DNA of 64,000 bases from Pyxidicoccus trucidator (GTDB taxonomy: Bacteria > Myxococcota > Myxococcia > Myxococcales > Myxococcaceae). The translations under genes were made by a program, and so were the position numbers. Location: contig NZ_JAAIXZ010000020.1 in NCBI RefSeq assembly GCF_010894435.1, positions 62,001 to 126,000 of the forward strand. Direction: 5' to 3'. Below the pieces are notes generated by a model. It searched no databases, was not told the origin of the DNA, and worked only from the letters and a program-made list of their open reading frames with translations. This document shows, piece after piece, positions 24,506 through 33,935 of the stretch (its first letter is position 1; each line of letters opens with the position of its first letter).

Positions 24506-25344
24506 GACGCCCATCCCTTGTTCAGCATCTCGTACGCCACCCACAGCAGCACGAGCACGAAGAGCCCGCGCAGCCAGGTGTTGTTCACCCGCGCCATCAG
24601 GTGCCGCGAGCCCAGCCACGCGCCCAGCGTGACGCCCACGCACACCGGCCCCGCGATGAACGGGTCGATGTGGCCCCGCGCGAAGTACACGCCCGCGCTG
24701 GCCGCCGCCGTGACGCCAATCATGAAGTTGCTGGTGGCCGTGGACACCTTCAGCGGCAGGCGCATGGTCAGGTCCATGGCCGGCACCTTCAGCGCCCCCG
24801 AGCCGATGCCCAGCATCCCGCTCACCGTGCCCGCCACGTACATCAGCCCCAGTCCCGCCAGGGGCCGGGTGACGCGGTAGCTCACCTCACGCCCGGAGGC
24901 CTCGTCCCAGTAGCTGCCGTGCAGCCCCAGCCGGTCCGCCAGCGCGTCCGGAGGCACCGGCGCCTCCTCGGTGGTGCGCATCCGCCGCAGCATGGCCAGC
25001 GCCGAGTACGCCATGACGGCGCCGAAGACGAGATACACCACGCGCCCGCCCACCATGCCGGAGAGGAAGGCCCCGGTGAGCGCTCCCGCCGTGGTGGCCA
25101 GCTCCAGGAACATGGCCACCCGCATGTTGGCCATCCGCTCCCGCACGTACGCCGCCGCCGCCCCGCTGGACGTGGCGATGACGGAGACGATGGAGGCCCC
25201 CACCGCGTAGCGGATATCCACCTTCAGCCACAGCGTGAGGACGGGAATCAGGATGAGCCCACCGCCGATACCCAGCAGTGAGCCCAGCAGCCCTGCCCCC
25301 ACGGAGAAGCAGAGGACGACGAGCGTGAAGAGGAAGGGAGTCAT
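24502..25344 (-). CDS. TauE/SafE family sulfite or organosulfur anion permease
   Basis: A 280-residue TSUP permease. It has the signature GSLLGIGGGLILIPVLTLW near residue 21, a repeat in the second half (GMLGIGSGALKVPAMDLTM), and about eight hydrophobic helices. A cytoplasmic insert of about 50 residues (about 118-165) separates the halves. These carriers export or import anions such as sulfite, sulfoacetate or taurine; the substrate cannot be told. It is coupled to the DUF1634 gene by an ATGA overlap. Confidence 0.85.
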   Translation of the reverse strand: MTPFLFTLVVLCFSVGAGLLGSLLGIGGGLILIPVLTLWLKVDIRYAVGASIVSVIATSSGAAAAYVRERMANMRVAMFLELATTAGALTGAFLSGMVGGRVVYLVFGAVMAYSALAMLRRMRTTEEAPVPPDALADRLGLHGSYWDEASGREVSYRVTRPLAGLGLMYVAGTVSGMLGIGSGALKVPAMDLTMRLPLKVSTATSNFMIGVTAAASAGVYFARGHIDPFIAGPVCVGVTLGAWLGSRHLMARVNNTWLRGLFVLVLLWVAYEMLNKGWAS

Positions 25345-25440
25345 CGATGCGTGGGGGCATCCTTCCCTGCTCCCGCCCTTTTTCCAACAAGAGGACGGCG
25401 CCTTGCCGGCGCCGCCCCCCTGCCTGCCTGCCCGTCCCCG

Positions 25441-26175
25441 TCAGCGCGCGCCGGCCGCGGACAGCCGCAGCGTCCGCGCGGAGGTCTCCTCGTTGCGCGC
25501 GGACGTGTCGCCGCCCAGCTCGCGCAGCAGGGCCTCTCCCACCAGTTCGTCCATGGGGACGAAGCGCCCCTGGGTGGCGCGCCAGGCGTGGACCTGGGCG
25601 GTGGCGATGTCGAACCACCAGCCATGCAGCCGCAGCGTGCCCGCCTCGAGGCGCTCCTTCACCAGGGGGTACGTCTTGATGTGCTCGATTTGCTGCAGGA
25701 CGTTGAGCTGGGAGAGCCGGTCATACTCGGGCAGCCCCTCGCCCACCGGACTCCCGGCGCGAAGGGAGCGCAGCCCGGCATGGCCATGCGTGAGCCAGTG
25801 GGCCAGGTTGGGGGTCTCCGGCCCCACGCCTCCCGCCAGGACGGCCTTCATCGCGCCGCAGCTCGAGTGGCCGCAGACGACGATGTCCTCCACCGTGAGG
25901 TGGTGCAGCGAGAACTCCAGGGCCGCGGGCTCCGACTGGTCTCCCGTGGAGTGGCCGTCCGCGTCCGAGGGCGGCACCATGTTGCCTACGTTGCGGACCA
26001 CGAAGAGGTCGCCTGGGTCCGTCGACACCAGCAGGTTCGGCACCACGCGACTGTCGGCGCAGGAGATGAAGAGACAGTCAGGAGACTGGCCACTGGCCAG
26101 CTTCGCGAACACGTCGCGATACCCGGGACGGGCGTTGAGCTGGAAGTCCAGCAGACCACGGATGAGCTTCTTCAC
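25441..26175 (-). CDS. Beta-class carbonic anhydrase
   Basis: A 244-residue beta-carbonic anhydrase, interconverting CO2 and bicarbonate. Zinc ligands and the catalytic dyad are in FISCADSRVVP (Cys and Asp/Arg) and VVCGHSSCGAMKAVL (His and Cys). It has the family N-terminus FQLNARPGYRDVFAKLASGQ. The C-terminus extends about 20 residues with acidic and polar character. Its ATG overlaps the sulP stop (ATGA), so it is translated together with the transporter, a known pairing for bicarbonate uptake. Confidence 0.93.
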   Translation of the reverse strand: MKKLIRGLLDFQLNARPGYRDVFAKLASGQSPDCLFISCADSRVVPNLLVSTDPGDLFVVRNVGNMVPPSDADGHSTGDQSEPAALEFSLHHLTVEDIVVCGHSSCGAMKAVLAGGVGPETPNLAHWLTHGHAGLRSLRAGSPVGEGLPEYDRLSQLNVLQQIEHIKTYPLVKERLEAGTLRLHGWWFDIATAQVHAWRATQGRFVPMDELVGEALLRELGGDTSARNEETSARTLRLSAAGAR

Positions 26176-27719
26176 TGCGCACCTCCAGAAACGAGATTGT
26201 CGGAAGAGACCCGCGGGCCGAGCCCGGAGGCGGAAGCCTTCCGGGTGCCCTTGTGGGTCCAGATGTCCTCGAGCGACTCCACGCGCACCGTGCCGCCCGT
26301 CTTGCGGTGCGTGTCACACCAGTTCTCCAGCGCCTCGTGGCCGGAGTGGTCCAGCGTCTCCAGTGCGAGGTCCAGCTCCACGCGCGCGCCCGCGGGCACC
26401 TGCGCCAGGGCCGTGGAGAGCTTGGGGACGCCCACGAAGGTGAGCGCACCCGACACGCTGACCTGGTACGCCTCGCCCTTCTGGCGCACGTCCACGCGGA
26501 CGCTGCCCAGGTGCCACAGCAGCCGCAGCATCGCCACGAGCAACCCCAGGCCGATGCCCGCCAGCAGGTTGATGCCGACGACGCCGGCCACCGTGACGAG
26601 ATAGACGGGCAGCTCGCCGCGGTGGTGCAGCTCGCGGATGTGGTCCACGTTCACCAGCTTCACGCCGACCACGACGAGCAGGCCGGCCAGCACCGCGAGG
26701 GGCACCAGGCCCGCGACGGCGCCCAGCATGGTGACGAAGAGCAGCAGCCAGACGCCGTGCAGGATGCCCGACGCCCGCGTCTTCGCGCCCGCGCCGACGT
26801 TGGCGGCGCTGCGGACGATGACGCCGGAGATGGGCAGGCCGCCGGCGAGGCCGGAGACGGTGTTCGCCAGCCCCTGCGCGAACAGCTCGCGGTCCAGGTT
26901 GGCGCGCGGGCCCGTGTGCATCTTGTCGGTAGCCACCGCGCACAGCAGCGACTCGGCGCTGGCCACCAGCGCCAGCGACAGGACCGCGGCGAGGAACGTC
27001 CCCCAGTTACCCTCGGGGAGCTTCGGCATCTGGAAGCTGCCCAGGAGGTTCTCCGGCAGCTGCACGCGCGCCACCTCCGCGCCCCACAGCGCCGCCGCCG
27101 CCGTGGCACCCACCACGGCCACCAGCGGGCCCGGCAGCGCCTTCAGCCGCCCCGCCGGGAGCACCTGCCACAGCACCAGCAGGCCGATGGTGAGCACGCC
27201 CAGCACCGCCGCGGGCCCATGCAGGTCCGCCAGCTGTCCCGGCAGCGCCCGCACGTTCTGCCAGGCACTGGACTGGGGAGCGCCCCCCAGCACGATGTGC
27301 ACCTGGCCCAGGACGATGAGGATGCCGATACCCGCCAGCATCCCGTGAATGACGGCCGGGGAGATGGCCAGCGCCGCGCGCGCCACCTTGAGCCCGCCGA
27401 GCAGCATCTGCACCAGCCCCGCCGCCGCCACAATCGCGAACGTCGTCGCCAGCCCCAATTGCTGGATGAAACCGAAGACCATCACCGCCAGGCCCGCCGC
27501 GGGCCCACTGACTTGAAGCGGCGCACCACCGAACACGCCCACCACCAGACCGCCGACCACGCCCGCAATCAGCCCGGAGATGATGGGCGCGCCGGACGCC
27601 AGGGCGATGCCCATACACAGGGGCAGGGCCACCAGAAAGACCACCAGGGAAGCAGGCAGGTCCGCGGCGAGCGCCTTCCACGGAGACACCGCCCGCCCAG
27701 GATTCTTCACCGTCTCCAT
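26172..27719 (-). CDS. SulP-family anion transporter (likely bicarbonate)
   Basis: A 515-residue SulP/SLC26 transporter: 10 or more hydrophobic helices, LPLCMGIALASGAPIISGLIAG near the N-terminus, and a C-terminal STAS domain (about 425-505; SGALTFVGVPKLSTAL). I chose the ATG at 27719 because GGAGG lies 5 nt upstream. It is coupled to a carbonic anhydrase gene, which points to bicarbonate rather than sulfate, as in BicA-like carriers; this is inference. Helix 8 lies near the GEL-type NTVSGLAGGLPISGVIVRSAAN segment, typical of the family. Confidence 0.9.
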   Translation of the reverse strand: METVKNPGRAVSPWKALAADLPASLVVFLVALPLCMGIALASGAPIISGLIAGVVGGLVVGVFGGAPLQVSGPAAGLAVMVFGFIQQLGLATTFAIVAAAGLVQMLLGGLKVARAALAISPAVIHGMLAGIGILIVLGQVHIVLGGAPQSSAWQNVRALPGQLADLHGPAAVLGVLTIGLLVLWQVLPAGRLKALPGPLVAVVGATAAAALWGAEVARVQLPENLLGSFQMPKLPEGNWGTFLAAVLSLALVASAESLLCAVATDKMHTGPRANLDRELFAQGLANTVSGLAGGLPISGVIVRSAANVGAGAKTRASGILHGVWLLLFVTMLGAVAGLVPLAVLAGLLVVVGVKLVNVDHIRELHHRGELPVYLVTVAGVVGINLLAGIGLGLLVAMLRLLWHLGSVRVDVRQKGEAYQVSVSGALTFVGVPKLSTALAQVPAGARVELDLALETLDHSGHEALENWCDTHRKTGGTVRVESLEDIWTHKGTRKASASGLGPRVSSDNLVSGGAQ

Positions 27720-27921
27720 CACACCTCCACGAGATGGCGCCACGACATGGCGCACGCTGAGCACGTGGGGCTTCGCAACATGCATGCCGACGCGCTGGCC
27801 CCTCGCGTCAGAGGGGGCGGCGCCGGCGGAGGGCAGGCGGCGATGAAAGCTTCTTGAAGTGCCCGCCGGGGGACTTAAAGAATCTTGAATACCCGTTCAC
27901 TTCCGGAAGGAAGCGACGGGC

Positions 27922-29265
27922 CTATTCCTCACCCAGACGGCGGAGGAAGGTGGGGTACGAGAGGCCAAGCGCCCGGGCGGCCTCCATTCGCCGGCCGTCG
28001 AGCTGGGACAGGACGTGGCGCACGTAGAGGCGCTCCACCTCCTCCAGCGGGCGGGGCGGGCCGCCCACCATGAACGCGTCCGGGTCCGGCAGGGCCGGCG
28101 TGGCGTCTCCGCGGGGCTCCAGGGCCTGGAGCTCCAGGGCGGGCCCCGGCTCGAGCACCAGCGCGCGCTCCAGCACGTTGCGCAGCTCACGCACGTTGCC
28201 CGGGAAGGGGTAGCGCTCCAGTCGCTTGCGGGCGGCGGGCGTGAAGCCCACGGGCCTGCGTCCCAGCTCGGCGCACAGCTCCGCCACCAGCGACTCCGCC
28301 AGCGGCATCACGTCCTCGCGCCGCTCCCGCAGCGGTGGGATGTCCACCCGGAAGACGCTCAGGCGGAAGTAGAGGTCCTCGCGGAAGCGGCCCTCGGCAA
28401 CCTCGCGGGTGAGGTCTCGATTGGTGGCTGCCACCACGCGCGCGGTGCTGTGCAGCTCGGCGGTGCCTCCCAGGCGACGGAAGGCGCCCTGGTCCAGGAA
28501 GGTGAGCAGCTTGGCCTGGAGTCCGAGCGGCAGCTCGCCAACCTCGTCCAGGAAGAGCACCCCGCCATTCGCCACCTCCACCAGGCCGCGCCGGGCCGCG
28601 CGCGCGTCGGTGAAGGCCCCGCGCTCGTGCCCGAACAGCTCGCTCTCCACCATGGTCGCCGGCAGCGCCGCGCAGTTGACGTGGACGAAGGGCCCCTGCC
28701 CTCCCTGGAGTGCATGCAGGTGGCGGGCAATCACCTCCTTGCCTACGCCCGTCTCGCCCAGCAGCAGCACCGTGCTGCGCGGCGCGGTCGCGATGCGCTC
28801 CAGCATCTGGAGCGCGGCCACCATCGACGGGGAGCGGGGCCGGAGGACGCGGTGCTTGCCACCCAGCTCGCTCTCCGCCTGCCGCAGCCGCTCGTGGAGG
28901 TGCAGGTCCGCGGCGGCCCGGCGCGCGCGCAGCACCAGGTCGTCCAGCTCCACCGGCTTGGACAGGTAGTCGCGCGCGCCCGCCCGGATGGCCTCCACCG
29001 CGTTGGCGATGTCGCCGTGCGCCGTCACCAGCAGGACGGCGGTGTCCGGGAACTGGGTGCGCAGCTCGGGGACGAAGTCGATGCCGTCCCCATCCGGCAG
29101 GCGCCGGTCCAGCACCACCACGTCCGGGGCCTCGCGGGCGAGCGCCGCGCGGGCATCATGGAGCGAGTGGGCCATCGTCACCCGGAAGCCCTCCTGACGC
29201 AGCACCGACGCGGCCAGCGCGGCGAAGGTCCGGTCGTCGTCCACGAGCAACAGATGGGTACTCAT
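27922..29265 (-). CDS. NtrC-family response regulator (sigma-54 activator type)
   Basis: A 447-residue regulator. Receiver 1-120 with phospho-Asp53 in VVVLDRRLPDGDG; AAA+ domain about 140-370 with Walker A GETGVGKE at 170-177 and Walker B VLFLDE near 236-241; Fis-type HTH at the end (RRMEAARALGLSYPTFLRRL). The sigma-54 contact loop is GAFTDA (216-221), not the standard GAFTGA. It is preceded by its kinase gene with a 1-base stop/start overlap (TGATG). Its position between the bicarbonate-type transporter and the pst genes gives no firm target. Confidence 0.9.
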   Translation of the reverse strand: MSTHLLLVDDDRTFAALAASVLRQEGFRVTMAHSLHDARAALAREAPDVVVLDRRLPDGDGIDFVPELRTQFPDTAVLLVTAHGDIANAVEAIRAGARDYLSKPVELDDLVLRARRAAADLHLHERLRQAESELGGKHRVLRPRSPSMVAALQMLERIATAPRSTVLLLGETGVGKEVIARHLHALQGGQGPFVHVNCAALPATMVESELFGHERGAFTDARAARRGLVEVANGGVLFLDEVGELPLGLQAKLLTFLDQGAFRRLGGTAELHSTARVVAATNRDLTREVAEGRFREDLYFRLSVFRVDIPPLRERREDVMPLAESLVAELCAELGRRPVGFTPAARKRLERYPFPGNVRELRNVLERALVLEPGPALELQALEPRGDATPALPDPDAFMVGGPPRPLEEVERLYVRHVLSQLDGRRMEAARALGLSYPTFLRRLGEE

Positions 29266-30914
29266 CAGGCACGCTCCAGGGGCAGCCGCAGCGTGAAGCG
29301 GCTGCCCTGCGGACGACGGAGATACGTCAGGCTTCCTCCGTGAGCTTCGACGGAGGCACGGGCCATGGGCAACCCCAGGCCGATGCCCTTGGCCCTCCCG
29401 GTGGCGAAGGGCTCCCACAGGCGCGGCTCCAGCGTGGGGTCCACGCCTCCCGCGTTGTCCTCGACCACCAGCACGCCCTCGTTGTCCTCCCGCGTCAGGC
29501 TCACGGACACCCACGGCTCGGGCCGCAGCCCCGTGTCCCGCGCCACCGCGCCCGCCTCCACCGCGTTGCGCACCAGGTTGTCGATGGCGGACACCAGCAG
29601 CGCCGCGTCCCCCTGCACCATCAGCCCTTCCTCCAGCGACGTCTTGAGGTCCACCGTCTCCGACTCGGGCAGCAGGCTCACCGCCTGCAGCGCGTCCTGC
29701 ACGAGCAGCCGCAGCTCGCAGCTCCGGCGCATGGCGGCCCGGGGAGAACCGAACGACAGCAGCGAGCGCGCCAGGTGCCCCAGGCGCTCGATTTGCGAGC
29801 GCAGCGCCCGCACGGGCAGCTCACTGCCCGCTGGAGTGTGACGGAGCACGGTGAGCGCGGCCTGGATGCCGTTGAGGGCGTTCTTCACCTCGTGGGCGAT
29901 GAGCGCCGCGGCCGTGCCCAGCGCCGCCATCGTCTCCTGCCGGCGCAGCCGCTCCTCGGCCGCGAGCAGCGAGCGGTAGGAGTGGCGCAGCAGGAGGATG
30001 AGCAGCACCAGGGTGCTGCTGAGCAGGGCGATGTGGAAGGCGAGCTGCCGGAGGAACCGCGCGCGCAGGTCCGCCGTGGCGGTCTCCTCCTCCAGCACCA
30101 CCAGCAGCAGCCCGCTCTTTCCCACCCAGGCCGCCGCGCCCACCACCTGGGTGCCGAAGAGGTTCAGCGGCCCCGGGTCGTCCGCGAGCGCTCGCAGCTG
30201 CTCGGAGGTGTCGGGCTGGCCCGTGCTCCGGGACGAGGGCAGCAGGAACCGCCCGCGCGCATTCATCAACAGCTGGGTGGTGCCCGTCGTGGTCCGCGTG
30301 GGCAGGGCCCCGGCCCGGACCTCTCCGACGAGGACGCCGCGGAGCCGGCCATCCGTCACCATGGGCACCGCAATCACGAGCGGCCCGCCCTCGAGCTCGA
30401 GCAGGTCAATCTCCGGTGCGTTCCGCTCCACCATCCGACGGAACCAGGCCCGGTTCGTCACCGGCGAGTCCCCCAGGGACATGCCGGGCGGGTCGCTCCA
30501 CAGCCGCTGCCCCTCGGGCCCGAGCAGGGCCACGCCCTCGGAGAAGAGGGACGAGTGGTAGAAGGCGCTGTCGAGCAGCGCCTGCTCCGCCGGAGAGGTG
30601 CCGTCCTCCGGGTGGAGCGCGGGGTGGCCCGAGACGCGGGCCAGCTCCGCCTCCAGCACCCCCAGGTGGACGCTCAGGGCGTCCGCCTGCACCTGGGCCG
30701 TGTCGGACAGGTGCGCCAGCAACTCCTCGCGCGCGTTGCGCACGTCCTCCAGGTAGCCCAGGACGGGGCTCGTCAGCGCGACCAGCCCCACCAGGCCCAG
30801 GCCGAGCAGCGCGGAGCGGCCGCCCCGCCGCTGCGCGTGCGCCAGCTCTCCGGGAGTGGGGGTCAGCGAGGGGACGGGAGGCGACGAGGGCGCGGGCGGG
30901 CTGGGCTGCTCCAT
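29265..30914 (-). CDS. NtrB/NtrY-like membrane sensor kinase
   Basis: A 549-residue kinase. A Pro-rich N-terminal tail (1-25) precedes TM1 (about 36-54), a periplasmic sensory domain of about 230 residues with Cache-like features, and TM2 (about 290-310; IALLSSTLVLLILLL). Then a HisKA domain with phospho-His341 in LIAHEVKNALNG, and HATPase with NLVRNAVEAG, DNAGGVDP and GIGLGLPMA. HEVKNALNG is the NtrB/Y-type H-box, fitting an NtrC partner. It overlaps the regulator by 1 bp, and is divergent from the phosphate genes. Confidence 0.9.
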   Translation of the reverse strand: MEQPSPPAPSSPPVPSLTPTPGELAHAQRRGGRSALLGLGLVGLVALTSPVLGYLEDVRNAREELLAHLSDTAQVQADALSVHLGVLEAELARVSGHPALHPEDGTSPAEQALLDSAFYHSSLFSEGVALLGPEGQRLWSDPPGMSLGDSPVTNRAWFRRMVERNAPEIDLLELEGGPLVIAVPMVTDGRLRGVLVGEVRAGALPTRTTTGTTQLLMNARGRFLLPSSRSTGQPDTSEQLRALADDPGPLNLFGTQVVGAAAWVGKSGLLLVVLEEETATADLRARFLRQLAFHIALLSSTLVLLILLLRHSYRSLLAAEERLRRQETMAALGTAAALIAHEVKNALNGIQAALTVLRHTPAGSELPVRALRSQIERLGHLARSLLSFGSPRAAMRRSCELRLLVQDALQAVSLLPESETVDLKTSLEEGLMVQGDAALLVSAIDNLVRNAVEAGAVARDTGLRPEPWVSVSLTREDNEGVLVVEDNAGGVDPTLEPRLWEPFATGRAKGIGLGLPMARASVEAHGGSLTYLRRPQGSRFTLRLPLERA

Positions 30915-31040
30915 GGTGGGTACCGGAGATCTACACGGACCCGGCGGCCCCTACACGTCCCAATGCCCCATGGACCTCACGAAGTTGTTGCAGATGCGTC
31001 ACGCGGGTGAAAATCGGCGCGCGCACAGTGAGGACCTGTC

Positions 31041-31730
31041 ATGTCCCATGTCCTCATCGTCGACGACGAACGCGACCTCGCCGAGCTGATTGACTTCAAC
31101 CTGCGCGGTGCCGGTTTTACCACCCACCTGGCCTTCACCGGAGAGGCGGCGCTGACGGCGGCGCGCGAGCGTCCTCCCGAGCTGGTGCTGCTGGACCTGA
31201 TGCTCCCGGACATGTCCGGCATCGACGTGTGCCGCAACCTGCGGGCGAGCGCGCAGTCGCGCGGCGTGCTCATCGTCATGCTCACCGCCAAGGGCGAGGA
31301 GTCGGACCGCATCCGCGGCTTCGAGGTGGGCGCGGACGACTACGTGGTGAAGCCCTTCAGCGTGCGGGAGCTGGTACTGCGCCTCAAGGCCATCCTCCGG
31401 CGCAGCGGCCCGCCCCAGGACCGGGCGGCCCCACTGGCGCTGGGCCCCCTGCGGCTGGACGTGGGCGCTCACCGCTTCTACGTCGAGGACAAGGAAGTCT
31501 CGCTCACCGCCCTCGAGTTCCGCCTGCTCGAGCACCTGCTGGCCCGGCTCGGGCGGGTGCAGACCCGGGAGCAGCTCCTCGAGGAGGTCTGGGGCCTGTC
31601 CTCCTCGCTGGAGACGCGCACCATCGACACCCACGTCATGCGCCTGCGCGACAAGCTGGGCCCCGCGAGGGCGCTGCTGGAGACGGTTCGTGGTGTCGGC
31701 TACCGAATCATGAACCCCTCCGTGGAGTGA
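31041..31730 (+). CDS. PhoB-like response regulator at the head of the pst block
   Basis: A 229-residue OmpR/PhoB-family regulator, receiver with Asp52 in LVLLDLMLPDMSG, VVKPFSVREL and a winged helix ending ETVRGVGYRIMNP. It resembles the regulator at 20466 closely in the receiver and in the helix-turn-helix. There is no kinase next to it on the same strand; the kinase upstream is divergent and NtrB-type. It is followed after 90 bp by the porin and pst genes. It may use the PhoR-like kinase at 21167 or another kinase. Confidence 0.9.
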   Translation: MSHVLIVDDERDLAELIDFNLRGAGFTTHLAFTGEAALTAARERPPELVLLDLMLPDMSGIDVCRNLRASAQSRGVLIVMLTAKGEESDRIRGFEVGADDYVVKPFSVRELVLRLKAILRRSGPPQDRAAPLALGPLRLDVGAHRFYVEDKEVSLTALEFRLLEHLLARLGRVQTREQLLEEVWGLSSSLETRTIDTHVMRLRDKLGPARALLETVRGVGYRIMNPSVE

Positions 31731-31820
31731 CGTCGTTGCGCCGATGTCACAGACCGGCCCTCATGCGGACACAGACTCCCCATAGAAGCGTGACCGTCTT
31801 CCTCCGGAGCCCCCCTCTTC

Positions 31821-33068
31821 ATGCGGAACACCCTCCTCGCGATCCTCACCCTCACCGCCGCCCCGGCCCTGGCGCAGCAGGCCGAGCCGCCAGCGTCGGA
31901 CGCGCCCCCTGACGCACCCGCCGCCGAGTCCCAGCCCGCCCCCGCCGCCCCCGAGGAGCCCTCCCTCGACGAGCGGATGACGAACGCGGAGGGCAAGGTC
32001 ACCTCCCTGGAGGAGCAGAACGCGGAGACCCAGACGGTCCTGTCCGCGCTCACGAAGCTGAAGCTGTCGGGCTATGTCCAGGCCCGCTACCAGTACCAGG
32101 AGAGCCTGGACGACACCGGCGCGGGCGGCTTCAGCCGCTTCACCGTGCGCCGGGGCCGGCTCAAGACCACGTACACCACGGACTGGGCGCAGATGATGTT
32201 GCAGATCGACGCGGTGCCCGACACCGGCGTGACGGTCCGCGACGCGGAGGCCACGTTCTACGTCCCGGGGATGAAGAAGAAGCTCTCCCTCACCCTGGGT
32301 CAGATGAAGTGGCCCTTCGGCTTCGAGGCAGTGCAGTCCTCCAGCGACCGCGAGATTCCCGAGCGCACACGCGTGGTGCGCGCCTTCCTCCCCGACGAGC
32401 GGGACCGCGGCGCGAAGTTCTCCGGTGAGTTCCTCAAGGGGAGGATGACCATCGATGTCGGCGTGTTCGACGGCGATGGCCTCTTCAACCAGGGCTTCAT
32501 CGGCTCGGACAATGACAAGGAGAAGGACATCATCGGCCGCGCCGGCTTCGACCTGAAGTGGCTGTCCGGCGGCATCTCCGGCTGGTACGGCCACTCGCTG
32601 GGCCGCCGCCCCACGGACACCTACCGCGTCGCGTATGACCGCAACCGCGTCGCGCTGGACGCGCAGCTCTACCTGGACGTGCTCCCCTTCGGCGGCACCT
32701 CCATCAAGGCCGAGTACATCAAGGGCAACTCGTACTGGCGCAGCTCGGGGGGCACGAAGGTCGAGCAGCTCGGCGTGCCGGCGAGCGGCTGGTACGGGCT
32801 GGTGGTGCAGAACGTGAGCCTGACGAACGCCGTCGCCGTCCGCTACGACTACTTCGACCCGGAGAATGGCCAGCCCAACCTCGAGACCGCCGACGGCAAG
32901 CCCGGGAGCAACAACGCGGTGGGCACCCTCGCCGTCGCCCTGCTCCACCACTTCTCGGAGAACCTCAAGGCCACCCTCGCCTACGAGCTGCCGATGACGG
33001 CCGCTCCGGGCGCCGCCGAGGACCCCCACGACAACCTGCTGACCTTCCAGCTCCAGGCCCGCTACTAG
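31821..33068 (+). CDS. OprP/OprO-type phosphate-selective porin
   Basis: A 415-residue outer-membrane protein. Signal peptide 1-18 (MRNTLLAILTLTAAPALA), then a Pro/Ala-rich stretch and a coiled-coil-like segment (about 48-75; MTNAEGKVTSLEEQNAE), then a beta-barrel with alternating segments such as SGYVQARYQYQ, FTVRRGRLKTTY and RYDYFDPENG. It ends with an aromatic residue after an RY pair, as for outer-membrane barrels. These porins import phosphate or polyphosphate under starvation. It lies 34 bp before pstS. Confidence 0.87.
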   Translation: MRNTLLAILTLTAAPALAQQAEPPASDAPPDAPAAESQPAPAAPEEPSLDERMTNAEGKVTSLEEQNAETQTVLSALTKLKLSGYVQARYQYQESLDDTGAGGFSRFTVRRGRLKTTYTTDWAQMMLQIDAVPDTGVTVRDAEATFYVPGMKKKLSLTLGQMKWPFGFEAVQSSSDREIPERTRVVRAFLPDERDRGAKFSGEFLKGRMTIDVGVFDGDGLFNQGFIGSDNDKEKDIIGRAGFDLKWLSGGISGWYGHSLGRRPTDTYRVAYDRNRVALDAQLYLDVLPFGGTSIKAEYIKGNSYWRSSGGTKVEQLGVPASGWYGLVVQNVSLTNAVAVRYDYFDPENGQPNLETADGKPGSNNAVGTLAVALLHHFSENLKATLAYELPMTAAPGAAEDPHDNLLTFQLQARY

Positions 33069-33102
33069 GCCCGCCACGCTTCATTTCGGAGAGATTCACA
33101 CC

Positions 33103-33924
33103 ATGAAGACCTTCCTCAAGTCACTCGTCGCGGTACTGCTGGTGGCCCTGCCGGTGGCAGCGCGGGCGGGCACCGTCACCGTCAAGGGCTCGGACACCAT
33201 GGTCATCCTCGGGCAGCGCTGGGCCGAGGAGTTCATGAAGAAGGCGCCCGCCACCAAGGTCCAGGTCACCGGCGGCGGCTCCGGCACGGGCCTCGCGGCC
33301 CTCCAGAACGGCACCACGGACATCGCCATGTCCAGCCGGGAGATGAAGGACGCCGAGAGCAAGAAGCTGCGCGCCCGCTACAACACCACCGGTGAGGAGA
33401 TTGCGGTGGCCAAGGATGGCGTCACCTTCTACGTCAACGCGGGCAACCCCGTGACGGCCCTCACCCTGGAGCAGCTGCGCGGCATCTACCTGGGTGACAT
33501 CACCAACTGGAAGGAAGTGGGGGGCCCGGACGCGGCCATCGTCGTCTACTCCCGTGAGAACTCCTCCGGCACCTACGTGTTCGTGAAGGACAACGTGCTC
33601 GACGGTGAGGACTACACCTCCTCCGCCCAGACGCTGCCCGGCACCGCCGCGGTGGTGAACGCCGTCGCCAAGGAGAAGCACGGCATCGGCTACGGCGGCG
33701 CCGCCTATGCCAAGGGCATCAAGGAGCTGAACGTCAAGAAGGGCAACGAGGAGATTGCCCCCAGCGCCGACAACATCAAGACGGGCAAGTACCCGCTGTC
33801 GCGCAACCTGTACTTCTACCTGCGCAACAAGCCCGCCTCCGAGGTCAAGGCCTTCATCGACTTCGCCCTGTCGCCCGAGGGGCAGGCCGTCGTCACCAAG
33901 GTCGGCTACTTCCCCGTGAAGTAG
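33103..33924 (+). CDS. pstS: PstS phosphate-binding protein
   Basis: A 273-residue periplasmic binding protein. Signal peptide at about 1-22 (KTFLKSLVAVLLVALPVAARA), then the phosphate-binding motifs GSDTMVILGQRW, GGGSGTGLAAL and VYSRENSSGTYVF. It delivers phosphate to PstCA. It is shorter than E. coli PstS (about 346) but typical of the compact type. A ribosome site (GGAGAG) lies upstream. Confidence 0.95.
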   Translation: MKTFLKSLVAVLLVALPVAARAGTVTVKGSDTMVILGQRWAEEFMKKAPATKVQVTGGGSGTGLAALQNGTTDIAMSSREMKDAESKKLRARYNTTGEEIAVAKDGVTFYVNAGNPVTALTLEQLRGIYLGDITNWKEVGGPDAAIVVYSRENSSGTYVFVKDNVLDGEDYTSSAQTLPGTAAVVNAVAKEKHGIGYGGAAYAKGIKELNVKKGNEEIAPSADNIKTGKYPLSRNLYFYLRNKPASEVKAFIDFALSPEGQAVVTKVGYFPVK

Positions 33925-33935
33925 TCCCCACTTCG

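Noticed and set aside
31733..31772. GTGAC/GTCAC inverted pair upstream of the porin gene as a Pho box
   Set aside because: The cores are inverted and not at 11-bp spacing, unlike the direct repeats found elsewhere.
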